From Saccharothrix sp. HUAS TT1 (GTDB lineage Bacteria > Actinomycetota > Actinomycetes > Mycobacteriales > Pseudonocardiaceae), in contig NZ_CP160453.1 of NCBI RefSeq assembly GCF_040744945.1, positions 6,448,001-6,512,000 on the forward strand: 64,000 nucleotides of DNA, written 5' to 3'. A model generated the notes under the pieces. It worked only from the letters and a program-made list of their open reading frames with translations. It was not told the origin of the DNA and searched no databases. The first letter of the stretch is position 1, and every line of letters begins with the position of its first letter. Positions 17,118 to 26,353 of this stretch are shown here, in pieces. A program made the translations under genes and the position numbers.

Positions 17118-17764
17118 CGGGATCCCTCCGGGGTGCTGGTCGTTCCGGTCGCCTCCGGTCGCCACCGGTCGACGCGATCGTGCGCGGCCACGGCGGCGCG
17201 CCGTGCGGCGGTCAGCCGTGCGGCGAAGGCGTACGCCGCCGGATCATCGCCCATCAGGGCGACGTTGGCCTCGGCTCCGCGCAGGGCGGCCAGCGCGGAG
17301 CCGAGCAGCAGGTCCGCTCCGGCGTGGACGTCGCTCACCACTGCACGGGCCACCACCGGCAGCACGGCGAGCGCCCAGCCCAGCGCCTCCACCACGTCCG
17401 CCGCGGCGGTCAGCGGCCCCTCGGTGGCCGCTGTCGAGGCCGCTGCCACCGCCACCTGCCGGGTGGCGCGTTCGTCGTCGGTGGACCGCGGCAGCCGCCG
17501 GGCCCGCAGGTAGCCCTCGAACAGCTCGACGTCGCGGTCCGCCGCGGCACCGAGGCGGTCGAGCAGTGCCCGACCCACCGCGAGCGCGTCACCGATCGCG
17601 GGGTCCTCACCGCGCCGGGCGGTGATCTCCAGTGCCATGAGCACCAGCGAGCAGCCGAGCGCCGCCGTCACCGCGGCCACCGACCCGCCGCCGGGCGTCG
17701 GGCTCGCGCTCGCCGTCCGAGCGCGCAGTTCGGCCAGGGGCACGTCCCACAGGCTGTCCGTCAC
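17114..17764 (-). CDS. fchA: methenyltetrahydrofolate cyclohydrolase / cyclodeaminase (FTCD_C family)
   Basis: 216 aa from GTG 17764; an ATG at 17800 would add 12 residues. The family signature SASPTPGGGSVAA is at residues about 20-32, followed by an all-helical body (ALGCSLVLMALEIT). These enzymes hydrolyse 5,10-methenyl-THF or deaminate formimino-THF. Translational coupling to the Mtd1-like dehydrogenase suggests the pair carries out the two FolD steps with separate proteins. Gene symbol by family resemblance only. Confidence 0.8.
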   Translation of the reverse strand: MTDSLWDVPLAELRARTASASPTPGGGSVAAVTAALGCSLVLMALEITARRGEDPAIGDALAVGRALLDRLGAAADRDVELFEGYLRARRLPRSTDDERATRQVAVAAASTAATEGPLTAAADVVEALGWALAVLPVVARAVVSDVHAGADLLLGSALAALRGAEANVALMGDDPAAYAFAARLTAARRAAVAAHDRVDRWRPEATGTTSTPEGSR

Positions 17765-17806
17765 CCGAAGATCATCGCTCGTCCCGCCCGGACCTGCCAC
17801 AGCGCA

Positions 17807-19237
17807 TCAGCCAACCGACCACCGCCTCCGGATCGCGACGAGCCTCGCCCCGAGCACCGCGACACCGCTCAGCGCCGCCACCGCCAGCGTGATCATGAAC
17901 GTCGGGTACAGGTACAGAACCTGCACCCACGCCACGTCACGACCCCGGTAGAGGTAGCTCACCACCCGGTGGACGGTGATGGCCAGCAGGAGCGGCAGGA
18001 GCAGCGAGAGCAGGCGGGCGGTCGTCCAGAGGTTCGACGGTCGGCCGGCGGCCCAACGCCGCCCGCGGGCCACACCCCGTGCCGTCAGCGCCACGAACGC
18101 CACTGCGAGCAGCAGCAGCACCACGTCGATGACGGTGTGCGGGGTGCCCGCGGGCGGCCCCTGTCTGCCCTCGACCAGGTCGATCAGGCGTTCCCCGATC
18201 GCCTGGGCGTCGCCGTACTGCATCCCGGTGTTCGCCAGGACGGCGATGCCGTAGCCGGATCGCGGCAGCAACGCCTGGTACGCGGTCGAGGTGAACAGAT
18301 CGCCGCCGTGCTCCACAACCGGTGCGCCGGACGGTGTGGCGCCCACGAACCAACCGAGGCCGTAGTCCCCCGACACGGCGGACGGGGTGTGCATCGCGGT
18401 GGTGCTCTCCGGCGTGACGATCGAGGTCCCGTCGGGCCCCCGGCCCGCGTTGTTCTGCGCGATCAACCATGCCGACAGGTCCCGCGCGGAGGTGAGCACG
18501 CCGCCGGAGCCGTTGCCGAACGCCGGCGGCTCGGGCAGCGCGACGGCCGCGCCGAGCACCTTGAGGTGGCCCCGGGCGCTCAGCGGCAGGTCGCGCTCGG
18601 TGTCGACGGTGCGGCTGTCACCCATGCCCAGCGGCTCGAACACGTTGTCCCGCAGGTAGTCGGCGAACGGCACGCCGGCCACCACCTCCACCAGCCGGGC
18701 GGCCACCTGGAAGTTCGGGTTGTGGTACTCCCACCGGGTGCCGGGAGCGGCGGCCGGGGACGCCTCGCGCATCGCCGCCACGGCCTCCTCCAGGGTCTCC
18801 ACCCGCGGCCCGCTGAACGAGTGGAACGTCGTGTCCGACAACCCCGATGTCTGGTCGAGCAACTGGCGCACGGTGATGTCGGCGGCCAGTGGACCGGCCA
18901 TCGTGAACTCGGGCAGGCGGGTGCGCACCGGCTCGTCCAGCCGCAGCCGCCCGTCCTCCGCGAGCTGCAGCACGGCCAGCGCCGTGAAGGACTTGCTCAG
19001 CGACGCCGCCGCCATGACGGTGCCCTCGGACACGGCCTCGCCGCCGGGCGTTCTGCCGTACCCGGCGGTGCGCACCACCTCGGTGCCGCGGGTGACGGCG
19101 ACCGCCACCCCGGGCACCGCCGTCTGCTCGCGGTACTGCTCGACCACCGCGTCGACGGAAGCGGCGTCGACGGCGGGCGCGACTGCGGTGAGGGACGAGG
19201 AGAGGATCGCCACGGCGGACAGGAATGAGCTGAACAT
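17807..19237 (-). CDS. membrane-anchored serine hydrolase (class C beta-lactamase fold)
   Basis: 476 aa with an N-terminal signal (MFSSFLSAVAILSSSLTAVA). The catalytic SxxK is SLSK (AAASLSKSFTALAVLQL, near residue 80), the YxN motif is YHN (RWEYHNPNFQVAARL, near 170) and the third motif is HGG (VVEHGGDLF, near 307). Residues 365-470 hold three or four membrane spans (VVLLLLAVAFVALTA, LLSLLLPLLLAITV, FMITLAVAALSGVAVL). Such proteins are D-aminopeptidase, esterase or carboxypeptidase-like; true lactamase activity is not implied. It is divergent from a sensor kinase across an 86-bp gap that may hold a shared regulatory site. Confidence 0.85.
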   Translation of the reverse strand: MFSSFLSAVAILSSSLTAVAPAVDAASVDAVVEQYREQTAVPGVAVAVTRGTEVVRTAGYGRTPGGEAVSEGTVMAAASLSKSFTALAVLQLAEDGRLRLDEPVRTRLPEFTMAGPLAADITVRQLLDQTSGLSDTTFHSFSGPRVETLEEAVAAMREASPAAAPGTRWEYHNPNFQVAARLVEVVAGVPFADYLRDNVFEPLGMGDSRTVDTERDLPLSARGHLKVLGAAVALPEPPAFGNGSGGVLTSARDLSAWLIAQNNAGRGPDGTSIVTPESTTAMHTPSAVSGDYGLGWFVGATPSGAPVVEHGGDLFTSTAYQALLPRSGYGIAVLANTGMQYGDAQAIGERLIDLVEGRQGPPAGTPHTVIDVVLLLLAVAFVALTARGVARGRRWAAGRPSNLWTTARLLSLLLPLLLAITVHRVVSYLYRGRDVAWVQVLYLYPTFMITLAVAALSGVAVLGARLVAIRRRWSVG

Positions 19238-19311
19238 GCTTCGAAGTGTCGGCGGGGGAGATGTCCGACCACATCGGACCGTGGTCCGAGTTCAACCGAA
19301 CGCCGCCCGGA

Positions 19312-19317
19312 TACGGT
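19312..19317 (+). promoter_or_regulatory. -10 element (TACGGT) for leaderless kinase gene
   Basis: TACGGT is 6 nt before ATG 19324, with no ribosome site between. It supports this start over in-frame codons further upstream. Confidence 0.45.
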
Positions 19318-19323
19318 GCGACC

Positions 19324-20460
19324 ATGATGCCGAGATTGGGTCCGAGAAGGCTGCTGGTGGTCGATGTCGTGGCCGCGGGCGTGGTTGTCGGGTGGGCGGT
19401 CCTGCGGGCGCCGCAGGTGGACGTGCTCGCCGTGGTCCTGGCCGCCGCGCTCGGCGCGCCGCTCGCGCTGCGCCGCCGTCGGCCTGCCGCCGTGCTGCTC
19501 GTCGTGCTGGTGGTCGGGTCGGCGGCCATCGTGGTCGGCGCCGGGAACGAATCGGTGGTGGCGGCCGTCGCGTGGGCGCTCTACCCGGTCGGGTTGTCCT
19601 CGGCCAGGTCCGGCGCGATCGGCGCGGCGGCGGCGTCGGGGAGCGTGGTGGCGGCCGGCGTCGTGGTGGCGATGGTGCCCGGCCTGCCGCTCGTCCCGAC
19701 GCCCCCCGGCATGGAGTCGTTCGCCACGAACCCGGTGTCCACCCTGGTCTTCAGCGTCGCGGTGATCACCGGGGTGTGGGCGGTGACCGCGGCCGTCCGC
19801 ACACGTAGGCGGCAAGGTGCCGAGCTAGCCGAGTCGCGCACCGCGAGAGCCGTGGCCGAGGAGCGGTTGCGGATCGCCCGCGACATCCACGACGTGGTCG
19901 GCCACAACCTCAGCCTGATCGCGATGAAGGCCGCGGTCGCCAACCACATCGGCGTCGGCCGCCCCGAGGAGCGGGAGGCGGCCCTGCGCGGCATCGAGCA
20001 GGTCAGCCGCTCGGCGCTGGCCGACGTCCGGACCGTGCTCCGCGGGCTGCGCGAGACCACCGCCCCGTCCAGCGCCGCCGGGCTGGACCGGCTGGTGGAC
20101 GACGCGCGGTCGGCCGGGGTCCACGTGACCACCACCCGGGTCGACCTGGCCTGGACGCCCGCGAGCGTGCGGGTCTCGGCCTACCGCATCGTCCAGGAGG
20201 CGCTGACGAATGTGCGGCGGCACTCCGAGCCGCCGCGCTGCCGGCTGGTCACGACTGTCGAGCCCGACCAGCTGGTGATCTCCGTCGTGGACGAGGGAAC
20301 CAGGGCGACCGCGCCCCGGCCCGGCGGGCACGGGCTGCTCGGCATGCGGGAACGGGTCGCGCTGCACGGCGGCGCGCTGCACGCCGGGCCCACCCCGGGT
20401 GGAGGGTTCGCCGTCCAGGCCACGCTCCCGTTCGAGGGGGCGGTTCACCATGACGGGTGA
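19324..20460 (+). CDS. NarL-type sensor histidine kinase
   Basis: 378 aa. The N-terminal 165 residues hold about five membrane helices with very short loops, so sensing is probably within or close to the membrane. Residues about 180-245 are a HisKA_3 dimerisation domain with the phospho-acceptor in RDIHDVVGHNLSLIAMK. The ATPase domain shows YRIVQEALTNVRRHSE (N box) and GHGLLGMRERVALHGG (G box). It transfers phosphate to the regulator encoded next; the start of that gene overlaps this stop by 11 nt. It lies divergent from the serine hydrolase, a plausible target. Confidence 0.9.
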   Translation: MMPRLGPRRLLVVDVVAAGVVVGWAVLRAPQVDVLAVVLAAALGAPLALRRRRPAAVLLVVLVVGSAAIVVGAGNESVVAAVAWALYPVGLSSARSGAIGAAAASGSVVAAGVVVAMVPGLPLVPTPPGMESFATNPVSTLVFSVAVITGVWAVTAAVRTRRRQGAELAESRTARAVAEERLRIARDIHDVVGHNLSLIAMKAAVANHIGVGRPEEREAALRGIEQVSRSALADVRTVLRGLRETTAPSSAAGLDRLVDDARSAGVHVTTTRVDLAWTPASVRVSAYRIVQEALTNVRRHSEPPRCRLVTTVEPDQLVISVVDEGTRATAPRPGGHGLLGMRERVALHGGALHAGPTPGGGFAVQATLPFEGAVHHDG

Positions 20461-21109
20461 ACCGATCCGCGTGCTGCTCGCCGACGACGAGCCGCTGTAC
20501 CTCGAGACCATCCGGCTGCTGATGGACAGCGATCCGGGGCTGGACGTGGTCGCCGAGGCGAGGACCGGCAGGCAGGCGTGCGAGCTGGCCGCGAGCCACC
20601 GGCCGGACGTCGCGTTGGTGGACGTCCGGATGCCCGACCTCGACGGCATCGCCGCCACCAGGAGGATCACCGCCCTGCCCGACGCGCCGAAGGTGCTGAT
20701 CCTGACCACGTTCGACCTGGACGAAGCCGTGTACGAGACGTTGCGGGCGGGTGCGAGCGGGTTCCTGCTCAAGGACGTGCCACCGGCCCGGCTGCTCGAC
20801 GCGGTCCGGACGATCGCCAACGGCGAGGCGCTGCTGGCGCCGACCGTCACCCGTAGGTTGATCAAGGACTTCCTCGGCGCACCCCCACCCCGCCGCCCGG
20901 CACGCCGGCTCGACCACGTGACCCCTCGCGAGCAGGAAGTGCTCGGGCTCATCACCCGCGGGCTGTCCAACACCGAGATCGAGGAGGAGCTGTACCTGAG
21001 CCGGCACACGGTGAAGACGCACATCGGCCACCTGATGGCAAAACTGGCCGCACGCGACCGCGCCCAGCTGGTCATCGCGGGCTACGAGGCAGGTCTGGCG
21101 GACCGGTGA
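20450..21109 (+). CDS. NarL/FixJ-type response regulator
   Basis: 219 aa. The receiver domain (6-125) has VLLADDEPLYLET, the phospho-acceptor Asp in VALVDVRMPDLDG and Lys in FLLKDVPPARL. The LuxR-type HTH (about 150-210) reads TPREQEVLGLITRGLSNTEI and LSRHTVKTHI. ATG 20450 lies inside the kinase gene, so the pair is translationally coupled. Kinase and regulator form one two-component system. Confidence 0.92.
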   Translation: MTGEPIRVLLADDEPLYLETIRLLMDSDPGLDVVAEARTGRQACELAASHRPDVALVDVRMPDLDGIAATRRITALPDAPKVLILTTFDLDEAVYETLRAGASGFLLKDVPPARLLDAVRTIANGEALLAPTVTRRLIKDFLGAPPPRRPARRLDHVTPREQEVLGLITRGLSNTEIEEELYLSRHTVKTHIGHLMAKLAARDRAQLVIAGYEAGLADR

Positions 21110-21526
21110 CCCACCCTGTTCTCCACGTCGTCGGCTCCGCCGGTCAGACCGGCCCAACCGGTGGGAACACGCCCGACCCACACCCGCTGCGGGTAGTCGC
21201 CAACCGGCACCGAGGTACTGCGGTTTTGCTTGGTCGCTAGACCACTTACCGAAGACCTCGCCATGTTCTGGCCACCGACACGCCGTCACCTACCTCACCT
21301 GTGAAACACGCGCTAGCCGCCCACCGTCCGGCACCGACGTGACCGGCTCACCGAAATCATCAGCACGCCGTGGGACCACAGCACGGCGGCACACCCAATT
21401 GACCACGCTGAACACCCCGCACCGTTGGTAGACGCTCCGAACATGGCTCGATCACCACCCACCCCGACGATGATTCGCGATCGAGTGAATCACTGATATC
21501 GCCGCTCTGTTGTCACCGATTCGCTG
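21110..21526. other. non-coding, low-density stretch
   Basis: About 420 bp after the response regulator with no plausible gene on either strand. Base composition is less GC-rich than the surrounding coding DNA, with frequent stops in all frames. Together with the IS remnant that follows, it looks like old, decayed DNA. Confidence 0.5.
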
Positions 21527-21690
21527 ATGGGGCGTGGCGAGCTGACTGATCGTGCGCTGTTACCGGTATCCGGGCCTGGTCGCAGGTAGTGGGATCGCTA
21601 TCAGGTGATCATGACCTGCCTGACCGCCATGGACCGCCGAGGGCACCTGGGAGCACATCCTGGACCGAACCCCTCGCCCTCGACTGGGAA
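21527..21690 (+). pseudogene. IS5-family transposase remnant
   Basis: From ATG 21527 the reading MGRGELTDRALLP matches the typical beginning of Streptomyces IS5-type transposases (MGRGELTD...LLP). It then hits a stop at 21587. Further on, in another frame, PPWTAEGTWEHILDR (about 21645-21690) matches the conserved W-x-x-DGTWD-x-I/L region of the same family. The DDE core is absent. No terminal inverted repeats could be identified with confidence. Confidence 0.5.
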
Positions 21691-21905
21691 GCCCTCGGGC
21701 GCTCAAGGCGGGCGGCCAGACCGGAACAACCTGCAGACCGTTGCTACTGCTATCAGTTAACACTGAAGCTATAAAGAAAAGAGAGAGGACATGAGGGCGT
21801 CGCATCAGCCGGAGCACAGTGTCAAAGCGAACCAGCACAGGCCACCGGGAACCGGATGGCGATTCCGGACGACCACTCGAGTGAACCTGAGACTGGGAGG
21901 GCACT

Positions 21906-22598
21906 GTGGAACGCCGTACGTTTTTGCGAGCGTCAGCGCTGTCGGTGGGAGCTGTGGGAGGAGTAATGACCAGTGGGGCGACCGCGGTGTCGGCAGAGGC
22001 GCCCTTGCGGGTGCAGGTGCTGGTGTTCGACGGGGTGGAGGAACAGGACTTCATCGCGCCCGTGGAAGTGCTGGGGTTGGCCGGAAAGTTGAGTGGTGGT
22101 GCGTTGTCCACGGCCCTGGTGGGCGTGGGCCGCCCGGGCACGGTCACGTGCTCTTACGGCACCAGGGTCGAAGCGCCCGAGAGCTGGTCGCCGGGTAAGG
22201 CGGACGTGTTGGTCGTGCCCGGCGGCGGGTATGCCGACAAGTCCGGGCCCGGGGTCAACCGACTGATGGCCGACCAGGGCTTCCTGCGCCGACTGGCCGC
22301 CGCGGACCTGCTGCGCGTCGGCATCTGCACCGGCACGATGGTGTTGTCGGCAGCGGGGTTGACCAGGGGGCGCAATGCGATAACGCACAACGGGGCGAAG
22401 GCCGACCTGGCGGCACAGGGGGCGAAGGTCGTCAACGCACGGGTGGTCGACGACGGCGACCTGATCACCGGCGGCGGCATCACGTCGGGGCTGGACGTGT
22501 CGCTGTGGTTGGTGGAGCGGTTCCTCGGCGCGCAGCTCGCCCAGCGGGCCGAGACGGTGTTGGAGTACGAGCGGCGGGGCACTGTTTGGCGGGCCTAG
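21906..22598 (+). CDS. DJ-1/PfpI-family protein with Tat-like signal
   Basis: 230 aa from GTG 21906 with GGGAGGG just upstream. The N-terminus ERRTFLRASALSVGAVGG carries a twin-arginine motif, so Tat export is likely. The body is a class I glutamine-amidotransferase-like fold: VQVLVFDGVEEQDFIAPVEV at the start and the nucleophile Cys in VGICTGTMVLSAAGL. THNGAK, GGGITSGLDVSLWLVE and a C-terminal ERRGTVW stretch follow. Relatives include isonitrile hydratase-like and AraC-linked DJ-1 domains; no specific reaction can be assigned. It is an intact gene surrounded by decayed DNA. Confidence 0.8.
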   Translation: MERRTFLRASALSVGAVGGVMTSGATAVSAEAPLRVQVLVFDGVEEQDFIAPVEVLGLAGKLSGGALSTALVGVGRPGTVTCSYGTRVEAPESWSPGKADVLVVPGGGYADKSGPGVNRLMADQGFLRRLAAADLLRVGICTGTMVLSAAGLTRGRNAITHNGAKADLAAQGAKVVNARVVDDGDLITGGGITSGLDVSLWLVERFLGAQLAQRAETVLEYERRGTVWRA

Positions 22599-22865
22599 GT
22601 CGTGTTCCAGGTGTGACGTGGCCAGAAGTCGACAGAGGTGATAGCCATACGACCAGAGCCGTTACAGGACAACGAAATCCGCTCGACCATCGGGAGGAGC
22701 CACAGACACCGCCCCGCTACCCGACCTCAACGATAACGACAACATAGTTGGGAGGTTTATGAGTCTACAATAGATAGCAGAGTGCGGCTGGCGGCCAGAG
22801 GAGGTCGGGTGGCTCGATGTGGCGGCGCTGGTTTGCCGCAGGTTCGGCAGTTCACGTTCGGAATC

Positions 22866-23420
22866 GTGCCCTTCTCCGACGGGACCAACCCCGGCGACGA
22901 GGTGACGCGCTGGGCGTTGCGGGCCCGATCCGGTGACCGGGACGCGCTGGAGCGGTTCGTGCGGACCACGCAACGGGACGTGTAGCGGTTCATCGCCCAC
23001 CTCATCGATGTCGGGGTGGCGACGACCTCGTCCAGGAGACCTGCGCACGCGCTCTGGTCAGCCTGCGCCGGTTCGCCGGGCGCTCTTCGGCCCGCACCTG
23101 GCTGCTCGCGATCGCCCACCGGGTGGTGATCGATCAGGTTCGCCTGGCGCGGTCCAGGCCGCGCCTCTCACGGGGCGTGGACTGGGAGCGGGAGGCGGAT
23201 CAGCGGCCGGTCGGGTCCGGCTTCGAGGACGCGGTCGAGCTGAACATGCTGCTGGACGCGTTGGGCCCGGACCGCCGGGAGGCGCTGGTGCTCATCCAGG
23301 TGCTCGGCCTGTCCTACGCCGAGGTGGCGGACATCGTGGGCTGCCTGGTCGGCACGATCCGGTCCCGGGTCGCGCGGGCCAGGAAGACTTGGTGCGGGCG
23401 GTCGGGCGGGTGCCAGCGAG
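22866..23420 (+). pseudogene. ECF sigma factor, broken
   Basis: A sigma-70 ECF protein can be followed through several frames. Region 2 starts EVTRWALRARSGDRDALERF and is cut by an in-frame TAG at 22983-22985 (QRDV, stop, RFIAHL). A frameshift near 23015 leads to DLVQETCARALVSLRRF and ARTWLLAIAHRVVIDQVRL. Region 4 (DALGPDRREALVLIQVLGLS, then YAEVADIVGC, GTIRSRVARAR) is intact. A last frameshift near 23383 separates it from DLVRAVGR. At least three lesions make it inactive. Confidence 0.85.
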
Positions 23421-23439
23421 GTCGGCTGACCGTGCTGCC

Positions 23440-24517
23440 CGACGCTCGCGCCGCCTCTCCTCCCCTGCTGCGGAACGCGCCATTCCTGCGGCTGTGGCTC
23501 GGGACGACGGCGTCCGGCCTGGCGACCTGGGCGTTGCCGTTCGTCCTCGGGCTCGCGGTGCTGGAGCGGACGGTCACGTGGTCGAGCTGGGGGCGTGCTG
23601 GTGGCATAGACCGCCGGTTTCGTCGTCGCGGTTCCGGCCGCCGGGGTGCTGGCCGATCGGCACTCGCGGCGGCGGGTGGTGTGGTGGGCGGGGTTGGCGG
23701 CTGGGCTCGGCACGCCGTTCATCGCGGTCGGGTTGGGGCGGTCGGTGGCGTTGATGGCAGTGGCGGCGGCGTTGGTCGGGGCCGGGCAGGGCGCGTGCCG
23801 GCCGGCTTCCAGGCGTTGACGGCAAAGGTCGTGGCCGAGGACCGGCGGTGGCGGCGGGCCAATGCGGCGGTGGCGTTGGCGGTCCGGGTCACCACGCTGG
23901 TCGCGCCGAGCCTGACCGCGCTGCTGGCGCTGGTCGTGTCCACCCCGACCCTGGTGGTGGCCACGGCGGGCTGTGGTTGGTCGCGGTTCTGGTACCTGGC
24001 ACCCGTGGGTCGTCGTGGGGCTGGACGCGTTGATTGCGGTGATCGCCACCGGCTACTCCGTCACCGCTGTCGTGCTGCCCGTGGTGAGCCGTGACCGTTA
24101 CGGCGTTCACAGTGGGAGCGCTCGCGGGTGCGGTCTTCGTCGCACGGTGGAGTCCGCGCCACGGACTGGACGGCCCTGGCCGGGTTGGCCTGCTACGGGT
24201 TCGTGCCGTTGGCCCTGCTGCTGCCGGTGCACCTGGGGTTCGTGCTGGCCGCGTACGCGCTGGCGGGTGTCGGGATGGAGCTGTTCAACGTGCCGTGGTC
24301 CACCGCGACGCAGCGGGAGGTGGAGCCCTCGGCGCTGGCTCGGGTGTCCTCTTTGGATTTCCTGCTGTCCTGCGGTCTCGCGCCGATCGGCCTGGTGCTG
24401 ATCGCGCCGGCGATCGGTTGGTTCGGGGCGGGGCCGGGGCTGGCGCTGTGCGCGGTGGTCTGCTTCGCCGCGCCCGCCGCCGCGCTCTTGCCGTCAGCCC
24501 GCGGCTTCAGGCGTTGA
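23440..24517 (+). pseudogene. MFS transporter, multiply frameshifted
   Basis: Membrane-helix pieces of one major facilitator superfamily exporter occur in order but in changing frames. They are NAPFLRLWLGTTASGLATWA, GFVVAVPAAGVLADRHSRRR (with the loop 2-3 motif), KVVAEDRRWRRANAAVALAV, VVVGLDALIAVIATGYSVTA, TVTAFTVGALAGAVFVARW and GLACYGFVPLALLLPVHLG. The last frame runs to TGA 24517. At least four frameshifts are needed, so it cannot encode a transporter. It directly follows the sigma pseudogene and probably decayed with it. Confidence 0.85.
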
Positions 24518-24550
24518 CCGACGCCTCCCGCAGCTCAGGACCGCAGGGGG

Positions 24551-25453
24551 TCACCTTCGCAGTTGGTCGCGAAGGGTTCGGGCGACTTGGGCCATCAGGG
24601 CTTCCGCGCCCGGTTGGACGACGGCGGGCACCCGGGACTCGGTGAGGGCGGCGATGGTGAACGCCTGGCCGTCGGCGTGTTCGACCACTCCGACCTCGTG
24701 CCGGAGGTTGAGCAGCGTCCCGGTCTTGGACGACCAGCGCGACGCGTCCGAGCTGAAGTCCGGCGCCAGCCGGTGCCGGAGCACGTTGTCCCCCATCAGC
24801 TCCCGGACCCGGACGGCGACGGCGGCGGGGATGGTGGTCGGTCGCCACAGTCCTTGCAGCAGGTCCACGAACGCCCGCGCCGATCCCGAGTTCGCGCGGC
24901 TGATGTCCAGCTGGGTCACCGGGTGCCCGCGCCCCTCGGTCGCCGCCGCGATGGCCAGCGAGTGGGCCAGGTGCCCCTCCTCCGGGGCGAACCGCTCGGC
25001 CGGTGTGTCGACCAGGTCCGTCATCAGGTGCCGGACCGCGATGCCGTCGTAGCCGAACCGGCGCAGCTCACCGGTGACGGCGGCGGGTGGGGTGAGGGCG
25101 AACAGGGCGTCGGCGGCGGTGCTGTCGCTGATCGCGACGCTCAGGTAGAGCAGATCGTCCACGGCGATCGTGGCGGGGTGGCGGAACTTGGGCAGTCCGA
25201 TCGGTCCCGGCGCGGTGACCCGGCCGGGTGGGACCACGACCGGGGTGGCGGCGTCGAGTTCGCCCCGGCGCACGCGTTCCAGCGTGGCGACGGCGAGCGG
25301 CACCTTGACCAGTGACGCCACCGGGTACTCGACTTCGGCGTCGAGGCCCAGCTCCTCGCCCGTGTCCAGGTCGCGCACCAGGAACGAGCCGCGCAGGCCG
25401 CCGTCGTGCAGCGCTTCCCGGGCGTCGCGCAAGACCCTGGTCGTCCCGATCAC
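24551..25453 (-). CDS. penicillin-recognising serine hydrolase, BlaB-like
   Basis: 300 aa from GTG 25453, overlapping the LysR stop (GTGA). It has the class A active-site triplets SLVK (47-50), SDS (109-111) and KTG (243-245). I see no E-x-x-L-N omega-loop motif, so efficient deacylation is doubtful. No signal peptide is present, so the protein is predicted to be cytoplasmic. In Streptomyces cacaoi, blaB lies in the same position, next to the LysR gene blaA, encodes a penicillin-recognising-type protein and is involved in beta-lactamase induction. By position and motifs this is its counterpart; function as a sensor or signal processor is inference. Confidence 0.8.
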   Translation of the reverse strand: MIGTTRVLRDAREALHDGGLRGSFLVRDLDTGEELGLDAEVEYPVASLVKVPLAVATLERVRRGELDAATPVVVPPGRVTAPGPIGLPKFRHPATIAVDDLLYLSVAISDSTAADALFALTPPAAVTGELRRFGYDGIAVRHLMTDLVDTPAERFAPEEGHLAHSLAIAAATEGRGHPVTQLDISRANSGSARAFVDLLQGLWRPTTIPAAVAVRVRELMGDNVLRHRLAPDFSSDASRWSSKTGTLLNLRHEVGVVEHADGQAFTIAALTESRVPAVVQPGAEALMAQVARTLRDQLRR

Positions 25454-26340
25454 CGGGCACCGCCTTCCGGGACGCCGAGGCAGCGCCCGATCGCGGCGTG
25501 CGGGAGGGCTCGGACCCGACGGGCGTCCTCGCGCTGACCGGCCGTGACGTCGTAGCCGCGGGCCAGGTCCAGTTCGCCGAGGGGCCGCCAGTGCAGGCCC
25601 AGCTCGGCGGCCTGGTCCGGCGGGCACAGCAGCAGGTCGGTCGAGCCGAGCACGTCGGCGGTGGCGGCGACGAGCGAGGTGGCGACGACCACCTGGGCCG
25701 GCTGCAGGCCGACGGCGTCCCGCAGCCTGGTGACGCGGTCGCGGACGTGCGGCACGTCGTCCTCCGGTTGGACCTGCACGCGGCGTCGGCGGTGGTGTCG
25801 TTCGGCGCGCCCGGCGCGCAGCGTCTCCAGGTAGACCGCCGAGACGGCGCCCGGGTCGTCCCGACCGGCCAGGCCGAGCGGCACCCGCCAGAGGCCGTCG
25901 TCGGCGGGGACCGCGACCAGCGCCGCGCGCACCTCCAAGGTCCGGGCCAGCTCGGCGCGCTCCCCCGGTCCGGCGGGGTGCGGGTCCAGGTCGAGGTCGT
26001 GCCGACGGGCGTCGGCGACGAGCCGGGCCAGCGGGCGCGGCGCGCAGACGGCGGGCACCGCGATCCGGAACGGGCGCAGCTTGGCGCGCTCGGCGTCGTG
26101 CTCCATCGCCTCGGCGAGGTCGACCAGCCGCCGGGCGGACGGCAGCATCTCCCGGCCGAACGGCGTCAGCGCCACGCTGCGCGAGGACCGGGTGAACAGC
26201 CGGGCGCCGAAGTGCTCCTCCAGCGCCGCGATGCGCCTGCTGGCGACGGACTGCGGTATCCGGGCCGCCGCGGCGCCCGCCGTGAAGCTGCCGTGCCCGC
26301 TCACGGCCACGAACGCCTTGCACGCCTCGACCACGTCCAC
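25450..26340 (-). CDS. LysR-type regulator, BlaA/AmpR-like position
   Basis: 296 aa from GTG 26340. The N-terminal winged HTH (2-60: CKAFVAVSGHGSFTAGAAAA, RIPQSVASRRIAALEEHFGA, RLFTRSSRSVALTPFG) is standard LysR. The rest is the co-inducer domain (RIAVPAVCAPRPLARLVADA onward, about 90-290). It is divergent from a class A beta-lactamase gene across 84 bp and coupled by GTGA to a serine hydrolase. This is the blaL/blaA/blaB order of S. cacaoi, so it probably activates the beta-lactamase promoter. A T-N11-A dyad lies in the gap. Confidence 0.88.
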   Translation of the reverse strand: MDVVEACKAFVAVSGHGSFTAGAAAARIPQSVASRRIAALEEHFGARLFTRSSRSVALTPFGREMLPSARRLVDLAEAMEHDAERAKLRPFRIAVPAVCAPRPLARLVADARRHDLDLDPHPAGPGERAELARTLEVRAALVAVPADDGLWRVPLGLAGRDDPGAVSAVYLETLRAGRAERHHRRRRVQVQPEDDVPHVRDRVTRLRDAVGLQPAQVVVATSLVAATADVLGSTDLLLCPPDQAAELGLHWRPLGELDLARGYDVTAGQREDARRVRALPHAAIGRCLGVPEGGAR

Positions 26341-26353
26341 GGTCGCCCAGTCT

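Noticed and set aside
21791..22198. Frame from ATG 21791 after GAGAGAGGA, possibly a leader gene for the DJ-1 protein.
   Set aside because: Its product has no recognisable feature and runs mostly through the DJ-1 gene in another frame; the good ribosome site may be chance.
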